Shown: piece by piece, positions 17,107 to 25,700 of the stretch
Position numbering within the stretch: the first letter of the stretch is position 1
Layout: every line of letters starts with the position of its first letter
Assembly: GCA_965279115.1 (NCBI GenBank)
Contig: OZ257137.1
Span: 4,464,001-4,528,000 of the forward strand
From: JAEUOS01 sp965279115
GTDB lineage: Bacteria; Pseudomonadota; Gammaproteobacteria; Burkholderiales; JAEUOS01
Reading direction: 5' to 3'
DNA length: 64,000 bases
Program-made: the position numbers and the translations under genes
The notes under the pieces: generated by a model
Told to the model about the DNA's origin: nothing
Seen by the model: the letters and a program-made list of their open reading frames with translations, nothing else
Databases searched by the model: none

Positions 17107-17879
17107 TGCCACGCCAGGCCGCCGCCGCGCCGCTGCAGGGCGGCGGGCCGCAGTACGCGCTTCTCGCGCAGGCCTTGCTGCGCGGCATTGGCGCGGGTGA
17201 CTTCCCGGTGGGTTCGCTGCTGCCGACCGAGGCCGAATTGTGCCGCCAGTATTCGGTCAGCCGCATCACCGCGCGGGCGGCGCTGCGCGAACTGCAGGTG
17301 CGCGGCTTGGTGTCGCGGCGCGCAGGCGTTGGCACACGGGTCGAGCAGGCCCTGGCCGAAGAACGCTTTGTCCATGTGAGCGATTCCGTGGAAGACCTGC
17401 TGCAATTCACCGCTGAAACGCGCTTTCGCATGGTCTCGGGGCGCCTGCTGGCCGCCGACGCGGCGTTGGCGGCGGAACTGCAATGCGGCACCGGCCAGCA
17501 ACTCTTCGAGGCCGTGGGCCTGCGCACCCGCGAACGCAGTACCGCCTTGTGCCTGACGCGGCTGTACTTTCCCTCGGTGTTCGCCACCGTCGGCGAACGG
17601 CTGGAAGGCCATCGCGGCTCGGTCATGCTGCTGCTCGAGCAGATGTTCGGCGTTCACCTGGCCGAGATGCGCCAGGTCATGGAAGCCGCGCACCTGCGCG
17701 CCGGCGAGGCGCGGCTCCTCGCGGCCAGAGCGCGCGAGGCGGCGCTGGTGACGCGGCGCTGGCACCTGGGCGAAGGTGGCCGGCTGCTGATCGCATCGGT
17801 GAGCCTGTATCCGCATCGCCGTTACTCCTACGCGCTGCGCATGCGCCGCCAGCGCGCCGACACCACCACTTCATCCTGA
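17106..17879 (+). CDS. GntR-family regulator, HutC/UTRA subfamily
   Basis: Transcriptional regulator of 257 aa. The winged HTH is FPVGSLLPTEAELCRQYSVS followed by RITARAALRELQVRGLVSRR, the GntR pattern. The C-terminal part (residues ~85-240) is a UTRA ligand domain with LTRLYFPS and an arginine-rich end. It begins at a GTG overlapping the CoA-transferase stop by one base, so its own synthesis is coupled to the enzyme operon, consistent with feedback control. The candidate operator is the palindrome at 15882-15893. The ligand is probably an intermediate of the pathway. Confidence 0.9.
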   Translation: MPRQAAAAPLQGGGPQYALLAQALLRGIGAGDFPVGSLLPTEAELCRQYSVSRITARAALRELQVRGLVSRRAGVGTRVEQALAEERFVHVSDSVEDLLQFTAETRFRMVSGRLLAADAALAAELQCGTGQQLFEAVGLRTRERSTALCLTRLYFPSVFATVGERLEGHRGSVMLLLEQMFGVHLAEMRQVMEAAHLRAGEARLLAARAREAALVTRRWHLGEGGRLLIASVSLYPHRRYSYALRMRRQRADTTTSS

Positions 17880-17895
17880 CACCGGAAACCTCCCA

Positions 17896-18765
17896 ATGCT
17901 CGATCTCAACCTGGCCCGCAGCCTGCTTTTCACCCCGGGCAGCCGCCCGGAGCGCTTCGTCAAGGCCGCCGCCACCGCGGCCGACGGCTTCATCATCGAC
18001 CTGGAAGACGCGGTCGGCCCGCCCGACAAGGCCACCGCGCGCGCGGCGGTGATGCAATGGCTGCGCACGCGCGAAGGCGTGTCGCGACCCGGCTTCATGG
18101 TGTGCCTGCGCATCAACTCGGTGTTCAACGACTTCGGCCTGCGCGACCTTGTGGCCGTGGCGGAACTCGCGCGCGAGGGCGTGGTGCCGGACGTGCTGAT
18201 GCTGCCCAAGGTGGAGTCCGCCGTCGAGGTGGAACTGGTGGCGCGCCATCTGCGCGCGGCTGGCGGTGCCGGCGCCGGGGTTGCCCTGGTGGCCCTGATC
18301 GAATCCGCCGTCGGGCTGGAGGAGGCGGCGCGCATCGCGCGCGCCACGCCCATGCTGCGCGCGCTCGGCTTTGGCGGCGCCGACCTCGCCGCCGACCTGC
18401 GCGCCAGCTTCACCTGGGAGGCGCTCTATGCCGGGCGCGGCCGCCTGGTGCAGGCCGCCTCGATGGCCGGACTGGGGCTGGTGGACGTGCCCTACCTGGA
18501 CATCAACGACGACGCCGGCCTTACCGCCGAATGCCAGCGCGTGCGCGCCATGGGCTTCTCCGGCAAGCTCGCCATCCATCCGCGCCAGGTGGACTTCATC
18601 AACGCCGCCTTCACGCCCACGGCGGCCGAAGTCGAGTTCGCCCAGGGCGTGGCCGCCGCCTACGATGCCGCCGCCGGTGGCGTGTGCACCTACAAGGGCA
18701 AGATGATCGACGAACCCGTCATGCTTTCCGCGCGCCGGACCCTGGCGCGCGCCACCCTGAAATAA
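17896..18765 (+). CDS. HpcH/HpaI-CitE-family CoA-ester lyase (citramalyl/malyl-CoA lyase-like)
   Basis: TIM-barrel lyase of 289 aa related to citrate lyase beta subunit and L-malyl-CoA/citramalyl-CoA lyases. Key segments are ARSLLFTPGSRPERFVKAA, the metal/substrate motif FIIDLEDAVGPPDK, ALIESAVGLEEA and GFGGADLAADLRA, plus a C-terminal KLAIHPRQVDFIN typical of the family. It would cleave a 3-hydroxyacyl-CoA such as citramalyl-CoA to acetyl-CoA and pyruvate, or malyl-type esters to acetyl- or propionyl-CoA and glyoxylate. The glyoxylate option would link it to the aminotransferase at 8216. It starts 16 bp after the regulator. Confidence 0.9.
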   Translation: MLDLNLARSLLFTPGSRPERFVKAAATAADGFIIDLEDAVGPPDKATARAAVMQWLRTREGVSRPGFMVCLRINSVFNDFGLRDLVAVAELAREGVVPDVLMLPKVESAVEVELVARHLRAAGGAGAGVALVALIESAVGLEEAARIARATPMLRALGFGGADLAADLRASFTWEALYAGRGRLVQAASMAGLGLVDVPYLDINDDAGLTAECQRVRAMGFSGKLAIHPRQVDFINAAFTPTAAEVEFAQGVAAAYDAAAGGVCTYKGKMIDEPVMLSARRTLARATLK

Positions 18766-18792
18766 CCCCAACCCAACCGAACCGGACATCCC

Positions 18793-19854
18793 ATGAGCCT
18801 GTACGCCTACACCCGCATCGCCGAAAACCGCTACCGTGAACGCTTCGGCCTCGACTTCGAGGACTTCAAGGTCGGGCAGAAATTCCGCCATCGCCCCGGC
18901 GTGACCCTCTCGCAGCAGGACAATGTCGACGAGGCGCTCGACACCGTCAACGCGGCGATGATCCACTACGACGCGAAGTACTCGGCGCAGACCGCCTGGA
19001 AGCGCGAGCTGATGGTTTCCACCGTCACCCTGCAGCGTCTGATCGGCATGTCCTCCAAGACCTTCGGCAAGAAGCATGTGCTGAAAGGGTTTTCCGAGAT
19101 CGCCATGACCAGCCCGATCTTCGGCGGCGACACCATCTATGCCGAGTCCGAGATCATCGCCGTCAACCCGGGGCCGGACCACAACCACGGCGAAGTCACG
19201 GTGATCTGCCGTGGCACCCAGCAGGACGGCAGGGAGTTCGCCCGCGTGACTTACCGCGCGCTGGTCTGGCGCCGCGGCCATCATCCGGAAGACCGTGCCG
19301 GCCACGGCATTGCCGGCACGCCGGTGGAAGAGGCGCGCTTTCTGGCCCACCGCACCGAAGCCGACGGCGCGCTTGTCGAACAGGTCGGCCTGTTCTTCGA
19401 GGACTGCCAGGCCGAGGAAACCTTCGTGCACTGGCCGCGCCGCAGCATGCTGCGCGACGAAGGCATGGAGCACGCCTGGCGTTCGCTCGAGCTCAACCCG
19501 CAGTACCACGATCTGGAATGGATTCGCGAGCATGGCGGCGGGGTGTTCCGCTTCACCGAGCCATGGATCATCGGCGTGGCCACCGCCATGACCACCCGCA
19601 CCTTCGGGCGCGTGGTGGCCAACCTCGGCTGGACCGACGTGGAGTTCGGTGCCGAGGTGGCCGCCGGCGACACCCTGGAATCGGAATCGACCATCCTCGA
19701 CAAGCGCGAATCCAAGTCGCGTCCCAACGAGGGCATTCTCGGGGTGGAAACGCGCGCCTACAACCAGAAACGCGAACTGGTCATGAGTTACCGGCGGCGC
19801 CTGCTGGTCTACAAGCGCGATGCGCAGACGCCGTACGCGGCGGCGGGCTACTGA
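18793..19854 (+). CDS. Double-hotdog MaoC-family hydratase, mesaconyl-CoA hydratase-like
   Basis: MaoC-type enoyl-CoA hydratase of 353 aa with two hotdog halves, the size and layout of mesaconyl-CoA (2-methylfumaryl-CoA) hydratases. The first half opens RYRERFGLDFEDFKVGQKF and contains AAMIHYDAKYSAQTAW, in the place of the usual hydratase catalytic segment. The second half has VHWPRRSMLRDEGMEHAW and FTEPWIIGVATAMTTRTFGR. The expected reaction is reversible hydration of an unsaturated C5 dicarboxyl-CoA. Following CoA-transferase and lyase genes, it completes a three-step route: activate, hydrate, cleave. Substrate assignment rests on context and length. Confidence 0.88.
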   Translation: MSLYAYTRIAENRYRERFGLDFEDFKVGQKFRHRPGVTLSQQDNVDEALDTVNAAMIHYDAKYSAQTAWKRELMVSTVTLQRLIGMSSKTFGKKHVLKGFSEIAMTSPIFGGDTIYAESEIIAVNPGPDHNHGEVTVICRGTQQDGREFARVTYRALVWRRGHHPEDRAGHGIAGTPVEEARFLAHRTEADGALVEQVGLFFEDCQAEETFVHWPRRSMLRDEGMEHAWRSLELNPQYHDLEWIREHGGGVFRFTEPWIIGVATAMTTRTFGRVVANLGWTDVEFGAEVAAGDTLESESTILDKRESKSRPNEGILGVETRAYNQKRELVMSYRRRLLVYKRDAQTPYAAAGY

Positions 19855-19894
19855 TCAGGTGCATGCGGCGGCATTGCGCCCCCGCAAGTGCCGA

Positions 19895-20875
19895 CTATTC
19901 GATCTTCAGGTTCATCGGCTTGATGATCTCGGCCCAGCGTACGGTTTCACGGCGAATGTATTCGTCGTAGGCTTCCGGGCTGGCCGAGAGCGCGGGCACC
20001 TCGCCGCGCGGCCGCAATTTCTCCAGCAGCACCGGTGAGGCCATCGCCGCCGCGACCGCGGAATACAGCTTGCGGATCACCGGGTCCGGGGTCCCGGCGG
20101 GCGCCATCAGCCCGTACTCCGCGTAGGCATAGAGTTCCGGATAGCCGGCTTCCCTGAAGGTGGGCACTCCGTCCGGCAGGATGGAGCGCTCCTGGCCGAA
20201 GGAGGCGACGATGCGCGTTTTACCGCCCATGTGCGTGGTCACGGCGGTGGGAATGCCGTCGGTGAGCACATCCACGCGGCCGGCGATGAGGTCGGCGGTG
20301 GCCTGGGAGACGCCCTTGTAGGGCACCAGCGAAACCTTGAATCCGAGTCGCTGGCCCATCCATTCGGCGAGGATGTGCGACTGCGTGCCCGTGCCGACGG
20401 TGGCCACCACCAGGCCATTCGGTTTCTGCCTGGCCCAGGCGATCAGTTCCGCGACCGATTTCACCGGCAGCGTGGGGGCACCGTTGATCACATAGGCGAG
20501 CTTGGCGTAAAGCGCGATCGGCGCGAGATCCGCGACCTTGTACGGCAGGTTCTGCGACAGCGTCGGATTGGTGATGGTGATGGTCGCGTTGGAGAGCAGC
20601 AGGGTGTGGCCGTCCTTGGCGGCCTTGGCGACGGTGGTCGCGGCGACGATGCCGCCCGCGCTCGGCTTGTTGTCGATCACGATGGTGGTGCCGAGCGTTT
20701 TCGACATCTGCTCGGCAAGCAGGCGGGCGCTCACGTCGGTGGGACCGCCGGCCGCATAGGGCACGACGATGCTGATGTTGCGGGACGGAAAGTCCTGGGC
20801 GTGGGCAACGGGCAGCGCCAGTGCCATCGCACAGGCAAGCCCCTGTGCGAGCAGGCCGTATGGTTTCATGTTCAT
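19895..20875 (-). CDS. Bug/TctC-type tripartite tricarboxylate transporter receptor
   Basis: Periplasmic binding protein of 326 aa with signal peptide MNMKPYGLLAQGLACAMAL (cleavage near VAHAQDFPS). The family opening is FPSRNISIVVPYAAGGPTDV, followed by TTIVIDNKPSAGGIVAATT. The ligand loop VPYKGVSQATADLIAGRVD is present. AGGAG precedes the ATG by six bases. It is convergent with the MaoC gene (40 bp between stops) and divergent from the DUF35 gene. It is the fourth Bug gene in 21 kb and has no TctA/TctB partner here. Confidence 0.95.
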   Translation of the reverse strand: MNMKPYGLLAQGLACAMALALPVAHAQDFPSRNISIVVPYAAGGPTDVSARLLAEQMSKTLGTTIVIDNKPSAGGIVAATTVAKAAKDGHTLLLSNATITITNPTLSQNLPYKVADLAPIALYAKLAYVINGAPTLPVKSVAELIAWARQKPNGLVVATVGTGTQSHILAEWMGQRLGFKVSLVPYKGVSQATADLIAGRVDVLTDGIPTAVTTHMGGKTRIVASFGQERSILPDGVPTFREAGYPELYAYAEYGLMAPAGTPDPVIRKLYSAVAAAMASPVLLEKLRPRGEVPALSASPEAYDEYIRRETVRWAEIIKPMNLKIE

Positions 20876-21046
20876 TCCGGTCTCCTGATGTTGTTGTCGT
20901 CATCGCGACCCCGCGAGGCCCATGCATCCTAGGCAGGGGCCGGGACGCTGTCAATTGGCGAGCGCTCGTTCGTGCGTGTTGCGTTGACAGGCCGAATCGC
21001 CTGGCGCTACAGTCGGCGTTACCCGACTACCACCATCAGGCGATTC

Positions 21047-21448
21047 ATGAGCGTTCCCGAGAAGGACTCCATTGTGCGGCCCGAGCAGGACTATCTGAAG
21101 TTTCTTTCCGAGGGGCGCTTCATGATCCAGCGCAGCCGCTCGAGCGGCCGTCACGTGTTCTACCCGCGCGTGGCCGAGCCCGGCACTGGCGCGACCGACC
21201 TTGAATGGGTGGAGGCCAGTGGCCATGGCACGGTCTACGCCACCACCGTCATGCGCCAGCGCGCGCCCACGCCCAGCTACAACGTCGCGCTGATCGACCT
21301 GGCCGAAGGGCCGCGCATGATGAGCCGCGTCGAAGGCATCGCGCCCGAGGCGGTGAAGATCGGCATGGCGGTCAAGGCGCGCGTTGCAAGCGAGGGCGAT
21401 GGTTTCCTTGTGGTGTTCGATGTCGTCGGCGGCGGAGGCGCAGCGTGA
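21047..21448 (+). CDS. DUF35 (ChsH2-like) OB-fold protein without zinc-ribbon cysteines
   Basis: Protein of 133 aa in the DUF35/OB-fold acyl-CoA-associated family, partners of thiolase-like enzymes. The usual order is a short rubredoxin-like zinc ribbon, then an OB fold. Here the ribbon region reads RSRSSGRHVFYPRVAEPGTG followed by ATDLEWVEASGHGTVY; the positions where CxxC pairs are expected hold no cysteine, and the whole protein has none. The OB fold (TVMRQRAPTPSYNVALIDL) is intact. The start MSVPEKD at 21047 was chosen as the first ATG near the fold. The stop overlaps the thiolase GTG, so the two are translated together and probably form a complex. Confidence 0.88.
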   Translation: MSVPEKDSIVRPEQDYLKFLSEGRFMIQRSRSSGRHVFYPRVAEPGTGATDLEWVEASGHGTVYATTVMRQRAPTPSYNVALIDLAEGPRMMSRVEGIAPEAVKIGMAVKARVASEGDGFLVVFDVVGGGGAA

Positions 21449-22611
21449 GCGGCGCGCTGCGGGACGGCTTTCCGCGCGGCCAGGCGGCCATTGTCGGTGC
21501 GGCGACCCATGGCATCGGCGAGGCGCCGGGGTTCGAATCGATCGACCTGGCGGTGCATGCGGGCCTCGAGGCGCTGGGGCAGGCGCGCCTCAAGCCATCG
21601 GACGTCGACGCCCTGTTCGTGTGCCTGCCGCAGGATTTTCTTTCAGGACTGTCGGTGTCCGAGTATTTCGGCATCCAGCCGAAGATCACCGACAACAACC
21701 GGACCGGCGGTTCGGCCTTCCTGACGCACCTGTTTTGGGCCGCCAATGCGCTCGCCAGCGGCCAGTGCGAGGTCGCGCTGATCGTCTACGGCAGCAACCA
21801 GCGCAGCGGTGCGGGCAAGCTTGTCAGCGCGCAGAAAATCCCCTATTTCGAAGCCCTGTACCGGCCTGTGATGCCGGTATCGGCCTATGCCCTGGCGGCT
21901 TCGCGCCACATGCACGAGTTCGGCACCACCCGCGAGCAACTCGCCGCGGTGGCGGTTTCGGCACGGCAGTGGGCGAAGAAGAACCCGGAAGCCTTCATGC
22001 GCGATGACCTCGCAATCGAGGATGTCCTGAAGGCGCGCATGGTGGCCGACCCGCTGACGGTGCGCGATTGCTGCCTGGTGACCGACGGCGCCGCGGCGAT
22101 CGTGATGACGCGCGCCGACCGTGCCCCTGACCACGCCGCGAAACCGGCCTATGTGCTCGGTGCGGCCGCGGCCACCACCCACATGAACATCTCCGCGATG
22201 GCCGACCTGACGGTGACCGCGGCGGCGCAGTCCGGTCCGCGCGCCTTCGCGCAGGCGGGCTTCGCGCCGTCCGACATCGATGTTGTGGAGCTCTACGACG
22301 CCTTCACCATCAACACCATTCTGTTCCTCGAGGACCTGGGTTTTTGCCCTAAGGGCGAGGGCGGGCGGTTCGTCGAAGGCGGGCGGATCGCGCCCGGCGG
22401 CAGCCTGCCGGTCAATACCAACGGCGGCGGGCTTTCATGCGTGCACCCCGGCATGTACGGCTTGTTCACCATCGTCGAGGCAGTCCAGCAGCTTGCCGGG
22501 CTGGCAGGTGAGCGCCAGGTGCCGGACGCGCGCCTGGCGCTTGCGCATGGCAATGGCGGCGTGCTGTCTAGCCAGGTGACCGCCATTCTCGGCACGCGGG
22601 ACACCCTGTGA
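21445..22611 (+). CDS. Thiolase-superfamily (SCP2/lipid-transfer-type) protein, probable DUF35 partner
   Basis: Thiolase-fold protein of 388 aa. The GTG start lies inside the DUF35 stop (GTGAGC). N-terminal GQAAIVGAATHGIGEAPGFES and C-terminal NTNGGGLSCVHPGMYG belong to the SCP2-thiolase-like group. At the place where thiolases carry the nucleophilic cysteine the sequence is NNRTGGSAFLTHL, with no Cys. Related Cys-less proteins paired with DUF35 (Ltp2 in steroid side-chain breakdown) are retro-aldolases, and the ELYDAFT segment resembles that group. The protein may therefore split a beta-hydroxyacyl-CoA rather than perform thiolysis. Substrate unknown. Confidence 0.88.
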   Translation: MSGALRDGFPRGQAAIVGAATHGIGEAPGFESIDLAVHAGLEALGQARLKPSDVDALFVCLPQDFLSGLSVSEYFGIQPKITDNNRTGGSAFLTHLFWAANALASGQCEVALIVYGSNQRSGAGKLVSAQKIPYFEALYRPVMPVSAYALAASRHMHEFGTTREQLAAVAVSARQWAKKNPEAFMRDDLAIEDVLKARMVADPLTVRDCCLVTDGAAAIVMTRADRAPDHAAKPAYVLGAAAATTHMNISAMADLTVTAAAQSGPRAFAQAGFAPSDIDVVELYDAFTINTILFLEDLGFCPKGEGGRFVEGGRIAPGGSLPVNTNGGGLSCVHPGMYGLFTIVEAVQQLAGLAGERQVPDARLALAHGNGGVLSSQVTAILGTRDTL

Positions 22612-22712
22612 ACGCTGCGGGCGAAAGGTGGCGGAAAGCCAAGCGGGCGGCACCGGCGGGCGTGCTGGCGGACCGCGCCGCGCCTAACACCGCGGGCGGG
22701 CCTGAATGGCGT

Positions 22713-24734
22713 CTAAAAGCTGGTTCGCCATGAAGCGGCCAGCCACCATCCGGGTGCATCGCGTCGCGATGTCGTGTTGGCCATGAGCGACGCGGTTCCG
22801 CTTCCCAATGGCAGTTCAGCTCCGGCACCGAATCGTCGCCATTCGCGCTGCAGCGAGCCGCCGGGAATATTGAAGCCGAAGAGGCCGGGCACGGTCCCCA
22901 TGGTTGGCGCGGCGCTGCCTTCGCTCCTGCGGGCGTATTCCGCAACGCCGATCAGCCGCGCCCGCGGCATGCCGAGCGGAATCGTGGCCGAGACACCTGC
23001 ATGGAATTCCCGGGTGGTTTCCTTGCGTGTTTCGTAGTTGACCGGAAATCCACCGCCGCTTTCGGCGTAGGCTTTCATGCGGGCCGAGTTCATGTTGAAC
23101 TGCAGGAACGGACTCAGCGCCAGGCTGCGGTGGCGGAACACGTTTTCCCATTCGAGCCGTGCGCGAACGCCCCAGGAATTCGTAGGCGCGCCGCCGTCCG
23201 ATGAGTCCGGTGTGCCCGCATTGAAGTAGCTGCGGGCGATGGCGGTCGTGCCCGAGTGATAGTAGCCTCCCAGGATGGCCCACGGACCCGCGCCATCGAC
23301 CGAACCCAGGGGCACAAGGCCCTCCGCCAGCACGTAGGCGCCATCTGACCTGATTCTCGCGCCGAGGTTCACTTCCTGGCGCATGTAGGTTTGCCCTATG
23401 GCAGCGTTGAGTTGCCAGGTTCCGAAATTTCGGCCTAGCCCGACTTCGGCAAGCCCGGAGGGACCGGCGCGGCCCTCCGATTGCATTCGCCCCATGTCGC
23501 CCGCCACCCAGAATCCGGATCTGCCGGCTGCAACGCGCTTCGCCAGTGGGGTGCTGTGTGCGCCGCTCAGGACCAGCCAGGTGGAAGAAAGGGCGAAATT
23601 GCCGGCGAAGGCGCGACCTTCGAGACTTTTCGTCAGATCCGCCAGCGAAATTGCGCCGCTGCCCAGCGCGGATACGCGTGCCACATAGCTGCCGTTGGCG
23701 GTACCACCCACAATCGTGCTTCCGTCAGCACTTATCCCGACTGCGGTTTGGGCGAACGACTGGCCGACTGTGACGCCGTTGGCGCGCAGCCAGGACTCGA
23801 TGGAATGGAGGCCTTGAGAGGCGGTCCAGCGAAAAGCCGTGAAGTCGCCTGATGGCAGTTGGGCCCAGCCCACGATGATCATGCCGTCGCGGCTCAGGCC
23901 CTTCGGGATCGAGGTATTCCAGCCGGGCAGGCGTCCAAGGGTGACCATGCCGCTTTGAGCAGTCCATCGGAATGCTGTCTGGTTCGAGCCTGTGCCGTCG
24001 GTGGTGAAGCCGGCGAGCGTGTTGCCGTCGGCGCTGATGGCCAGTCCGAACGATCTTGCCGTGCCTGGCAAGACGCCCAAACTCTGCATGCCATCGGCCT
24101 GCGTCCACCTGAACGCCCTGGAAGCGTTGACGAGAGATCCATCGGTTGCATCGCCGACGATGGTATTGCCGTCCGCGCTTACTCCGTTCGCGCCGGAGTA
24201 GAAGCCGTTGTTCAAGAAGCCCAGGCTGGCCATGCCCGTCGCATTCGTCCACCGAAATGCGCCGTTGTTCGAACCGCCAACGATCACGCTTCCGTCATGA
24301 TTTACGGCGGTTGCCATTGAGAAGCCGCCGTCGCGCACCAAATCAAGTGCCGCCAGGCCTGTTGATGCATTCCAGCGAACCGCAGCGGTCCGCCCATTCG
24401 TCAGGGCGCTGTCGCGAGCACTGCCAACCATCGTATTGCCATCGCCGCTTATGGTGGTGGCGATCGCAAATCCTTCTCCGCCAGGAGAGGCAACGATCTG
24501 TATTCCACCTTCTGCTGTCCATCGAATGAATCGATAGTCGCTTGTTGCGGGAGGCTGCTGGGATTCGTAACCGGCCGTTGTTTGACCATCTGCACTTGAG
24601 CCGTTAAGAACTGGTCTCCAGCCAGGATTGACGGGATCAACCAGCGCTACTTGCGAACCAGCCTGGGTCGGAACGACCATGGTGGCGCAGGCGAGCGGAA
24701 TGGCGAGCCATCGCCACCGCAGGTTGACTGGCAC
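22713..24734 (-). CDS. Autotransporter with HAF-repeat passenger
   Basis: Secreted or surface protein of 673 aa. A signal peptide (MPVNLRWRWLAIPLACATMV, cleavage near TQAGS) is followed by ~8 HAF repeats at residues ~50-350, with units like SADGNTIVGDATDGS and AFRWTQADGMQSLGVLPG. The C-terminal ~270 residues form an autotransporter beta-barrel, with alternating strands and the terminal aromatic ASWRTSF. The start is a GTG at 24734, directly after an in-frame TGA; no clear Shine-Dalgarno is seen. The repeats probably fold as a beta-propeller-like passenger. It follows gloB by 39 bp on the same strand. Function is likely adhesion or surface display, unproven. Confidence 0.88.
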   Translation of the reverse strand: MPVNLRWRWLAIPLACATMVVPTQAGSQVALVDPVNPGWRPVLNGSSADGQTTAGYESQQPPATSDYRFIRWTAEGGIQIVASPGGEGFAIATTISGDGNTMVGSARDSALTNGRTAAVRWNASTGLAALDLVRDGGFSMATAVNHDGSVIVGGSNNGAFRWTNATGMASLGFLNNGFYSGANGVSADGNTIVGDATDGSLVNASRAFRWTQADGMQSLGVLPGTARSFGLAISADGNTLAGFTTDGTGSNQTAFRWTAQSGMVTLGRLPGWNTSIPKGLSRDGMIIVGWAQLPSGDFTAFRWTASQGLHSIESWLRANGVTVGQSFAQTAVGISADGSTIVGGTANGSYVARVSALGSGAISLADLTKSLEGRAFAGNFALSSTWLVLSGAHSTPLAKRVAAGRSGFWVAGDMGRMQSEGRAGPSGLAEVGLGRNFGTWQLNAAIGQTYMRQEVNLGARIRSDGAYVLAEGLVPLGSVDGAGPWAILGGYYHSGTTAIARSYFNAGTPDSSDGGAPTNSWGVRARLEWENVFRHRSLALSPFLQFNMNSARMKAYAESGGGFPVNYETRKETTREFHAGVSATIPLGMPRARLIGVAEYARRSEGSAAPTMGTVPGLFGFNIPGGSLQREWRRFGAGAELPLGSGTASLMANTTSRRDAPGWWLAASWRTSF

Positions 24735-24773
24735 TTTTTGTCATCCGGTATCGAGAGACCAGAACGATCCTTG

Positions 24774-25565
24774 CTACCACTTGTTGCGCAGCTCGCGCAG
24801 TTTCGTGAACACCGTCTTCGCATCCGGCGCCGCCGGCAGGTCGGGAAACGCCTCGCGCAACTTCGCGATCACCGAGGCGCTGCCGAGCCGGAAGAAGGTG
24901 TTGAACTTCTTCTCTTCGCCCAGTGTGGTGACGATCGAGGTTTGCGGATCGTGGCCGGTCACGCTGGGGAGCAGGGCCTGGGCGGCGGCGTTATCGGGTT
25001 CGCGCGAGAGCGTGAACTTGAGGTTGTTCTCGATGTAGTCGTGGCCGGGATAGATGCGGGTGTTGTCGGGCAGCTTGTTCAGCTGGTCGTTGAAGGTGGC
25101 GAACATGTCTTCGACGTTGCCGCCGTTGTGGCAGTTGCCGGCGCCGGCGTTGAACAGGGTGTCGCCGGAAAAAAGCGCCGGCTGGTCGGTGTGCGACTTC
25201 AGGCAGATGTGGCACATGGTGTGCCCCGGGGTATCCATGCACTCGAGCTCGACGCGCTTGCCCACCTTGATGATGTCGCCGGCTTTCACGCCGCGGTGCA
25301 GGTTGGGGATCTTGCCCACCGCGCGGTAGTGCGCGATGACCTTGGCGCCGGTGGCGGCCACCACCGCGTCATTGCCGCCGATGTGGTCGTGGTGCTCGTG
25401 GGTATTCAATATCTGCGTGATGTTCCAGCCCTTCGCTTTCGCGGTGGCCAGGCATTTCTCGTGGTCCAGCGGGTCGATGGCGAGGGCTTCGCCGCTGTCC
25501 GGGCACGCGACCAGGTAGTTGTAGTTGCGATAGGAATTGCCGGTCCAGATGCGTTCGACGATCAT
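24774..25565 (-). CDS. gloB: Hydroxyacylglutathione hydrolase (glyoxalase II), metallo-beta-lactamase fold
   Basis: Hydrolyses S-D-lactoylglutathione to D-lactate and glutathione. The 263-aa protein carries the dinuclear metal motif THEHHDHIGG (H56, H58, D60, H61), H115 in DTPGHTMCH, D135 in FSGDTLF and H175 in YPGHDY. The C-terminal HAGH domain has KFTLSREPDN and KFNTFFRLGS, matching glyoxalase II. The ATG at 25565 starts the fold; the longer open frame to 26429 is an antisense shadow of the glutathione transferase. D-lactate produced here could feed a D-2-hydroxyacid dehydrogenase. Confidence 0.95.
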   Translation of the reverse strand: MIVERIWTGNSYRNYNYLVACPDSGEALAIDPLDHEKCLATAKAKGWNITQILNTHEHHDHIGGNDAVVAATGAKVIAHYRAVGKIPNLHRGVKAGDIIKVGKRVELECMDTPGHTMCHICLKSHTDQPALFSGDTLFNAGAGNCHNGGNVEDMFATFNDQLNKLPDNTRIYPGHDYIENNLKFTLSREPDNAAAQALLPSVTGHDPQTSIVTTLGEEKKFNTFFRLGSASVIAKLREAFPDLPAAPDAKTVFTKLRELRNKW

Positions 25566-25700
25566 GCGGTTCTCCAGGGGACATGTGTTGCGGTTCGGAT
25601 CGCCCGATTGTAAGCACCTCTTTGGCCCGCGATGCTTTCCGCCGGTTTGCGGCGTGCTGGCGGATTTCTGGCCTAATCGCGGCTTCAACCCGGAGAAGCC

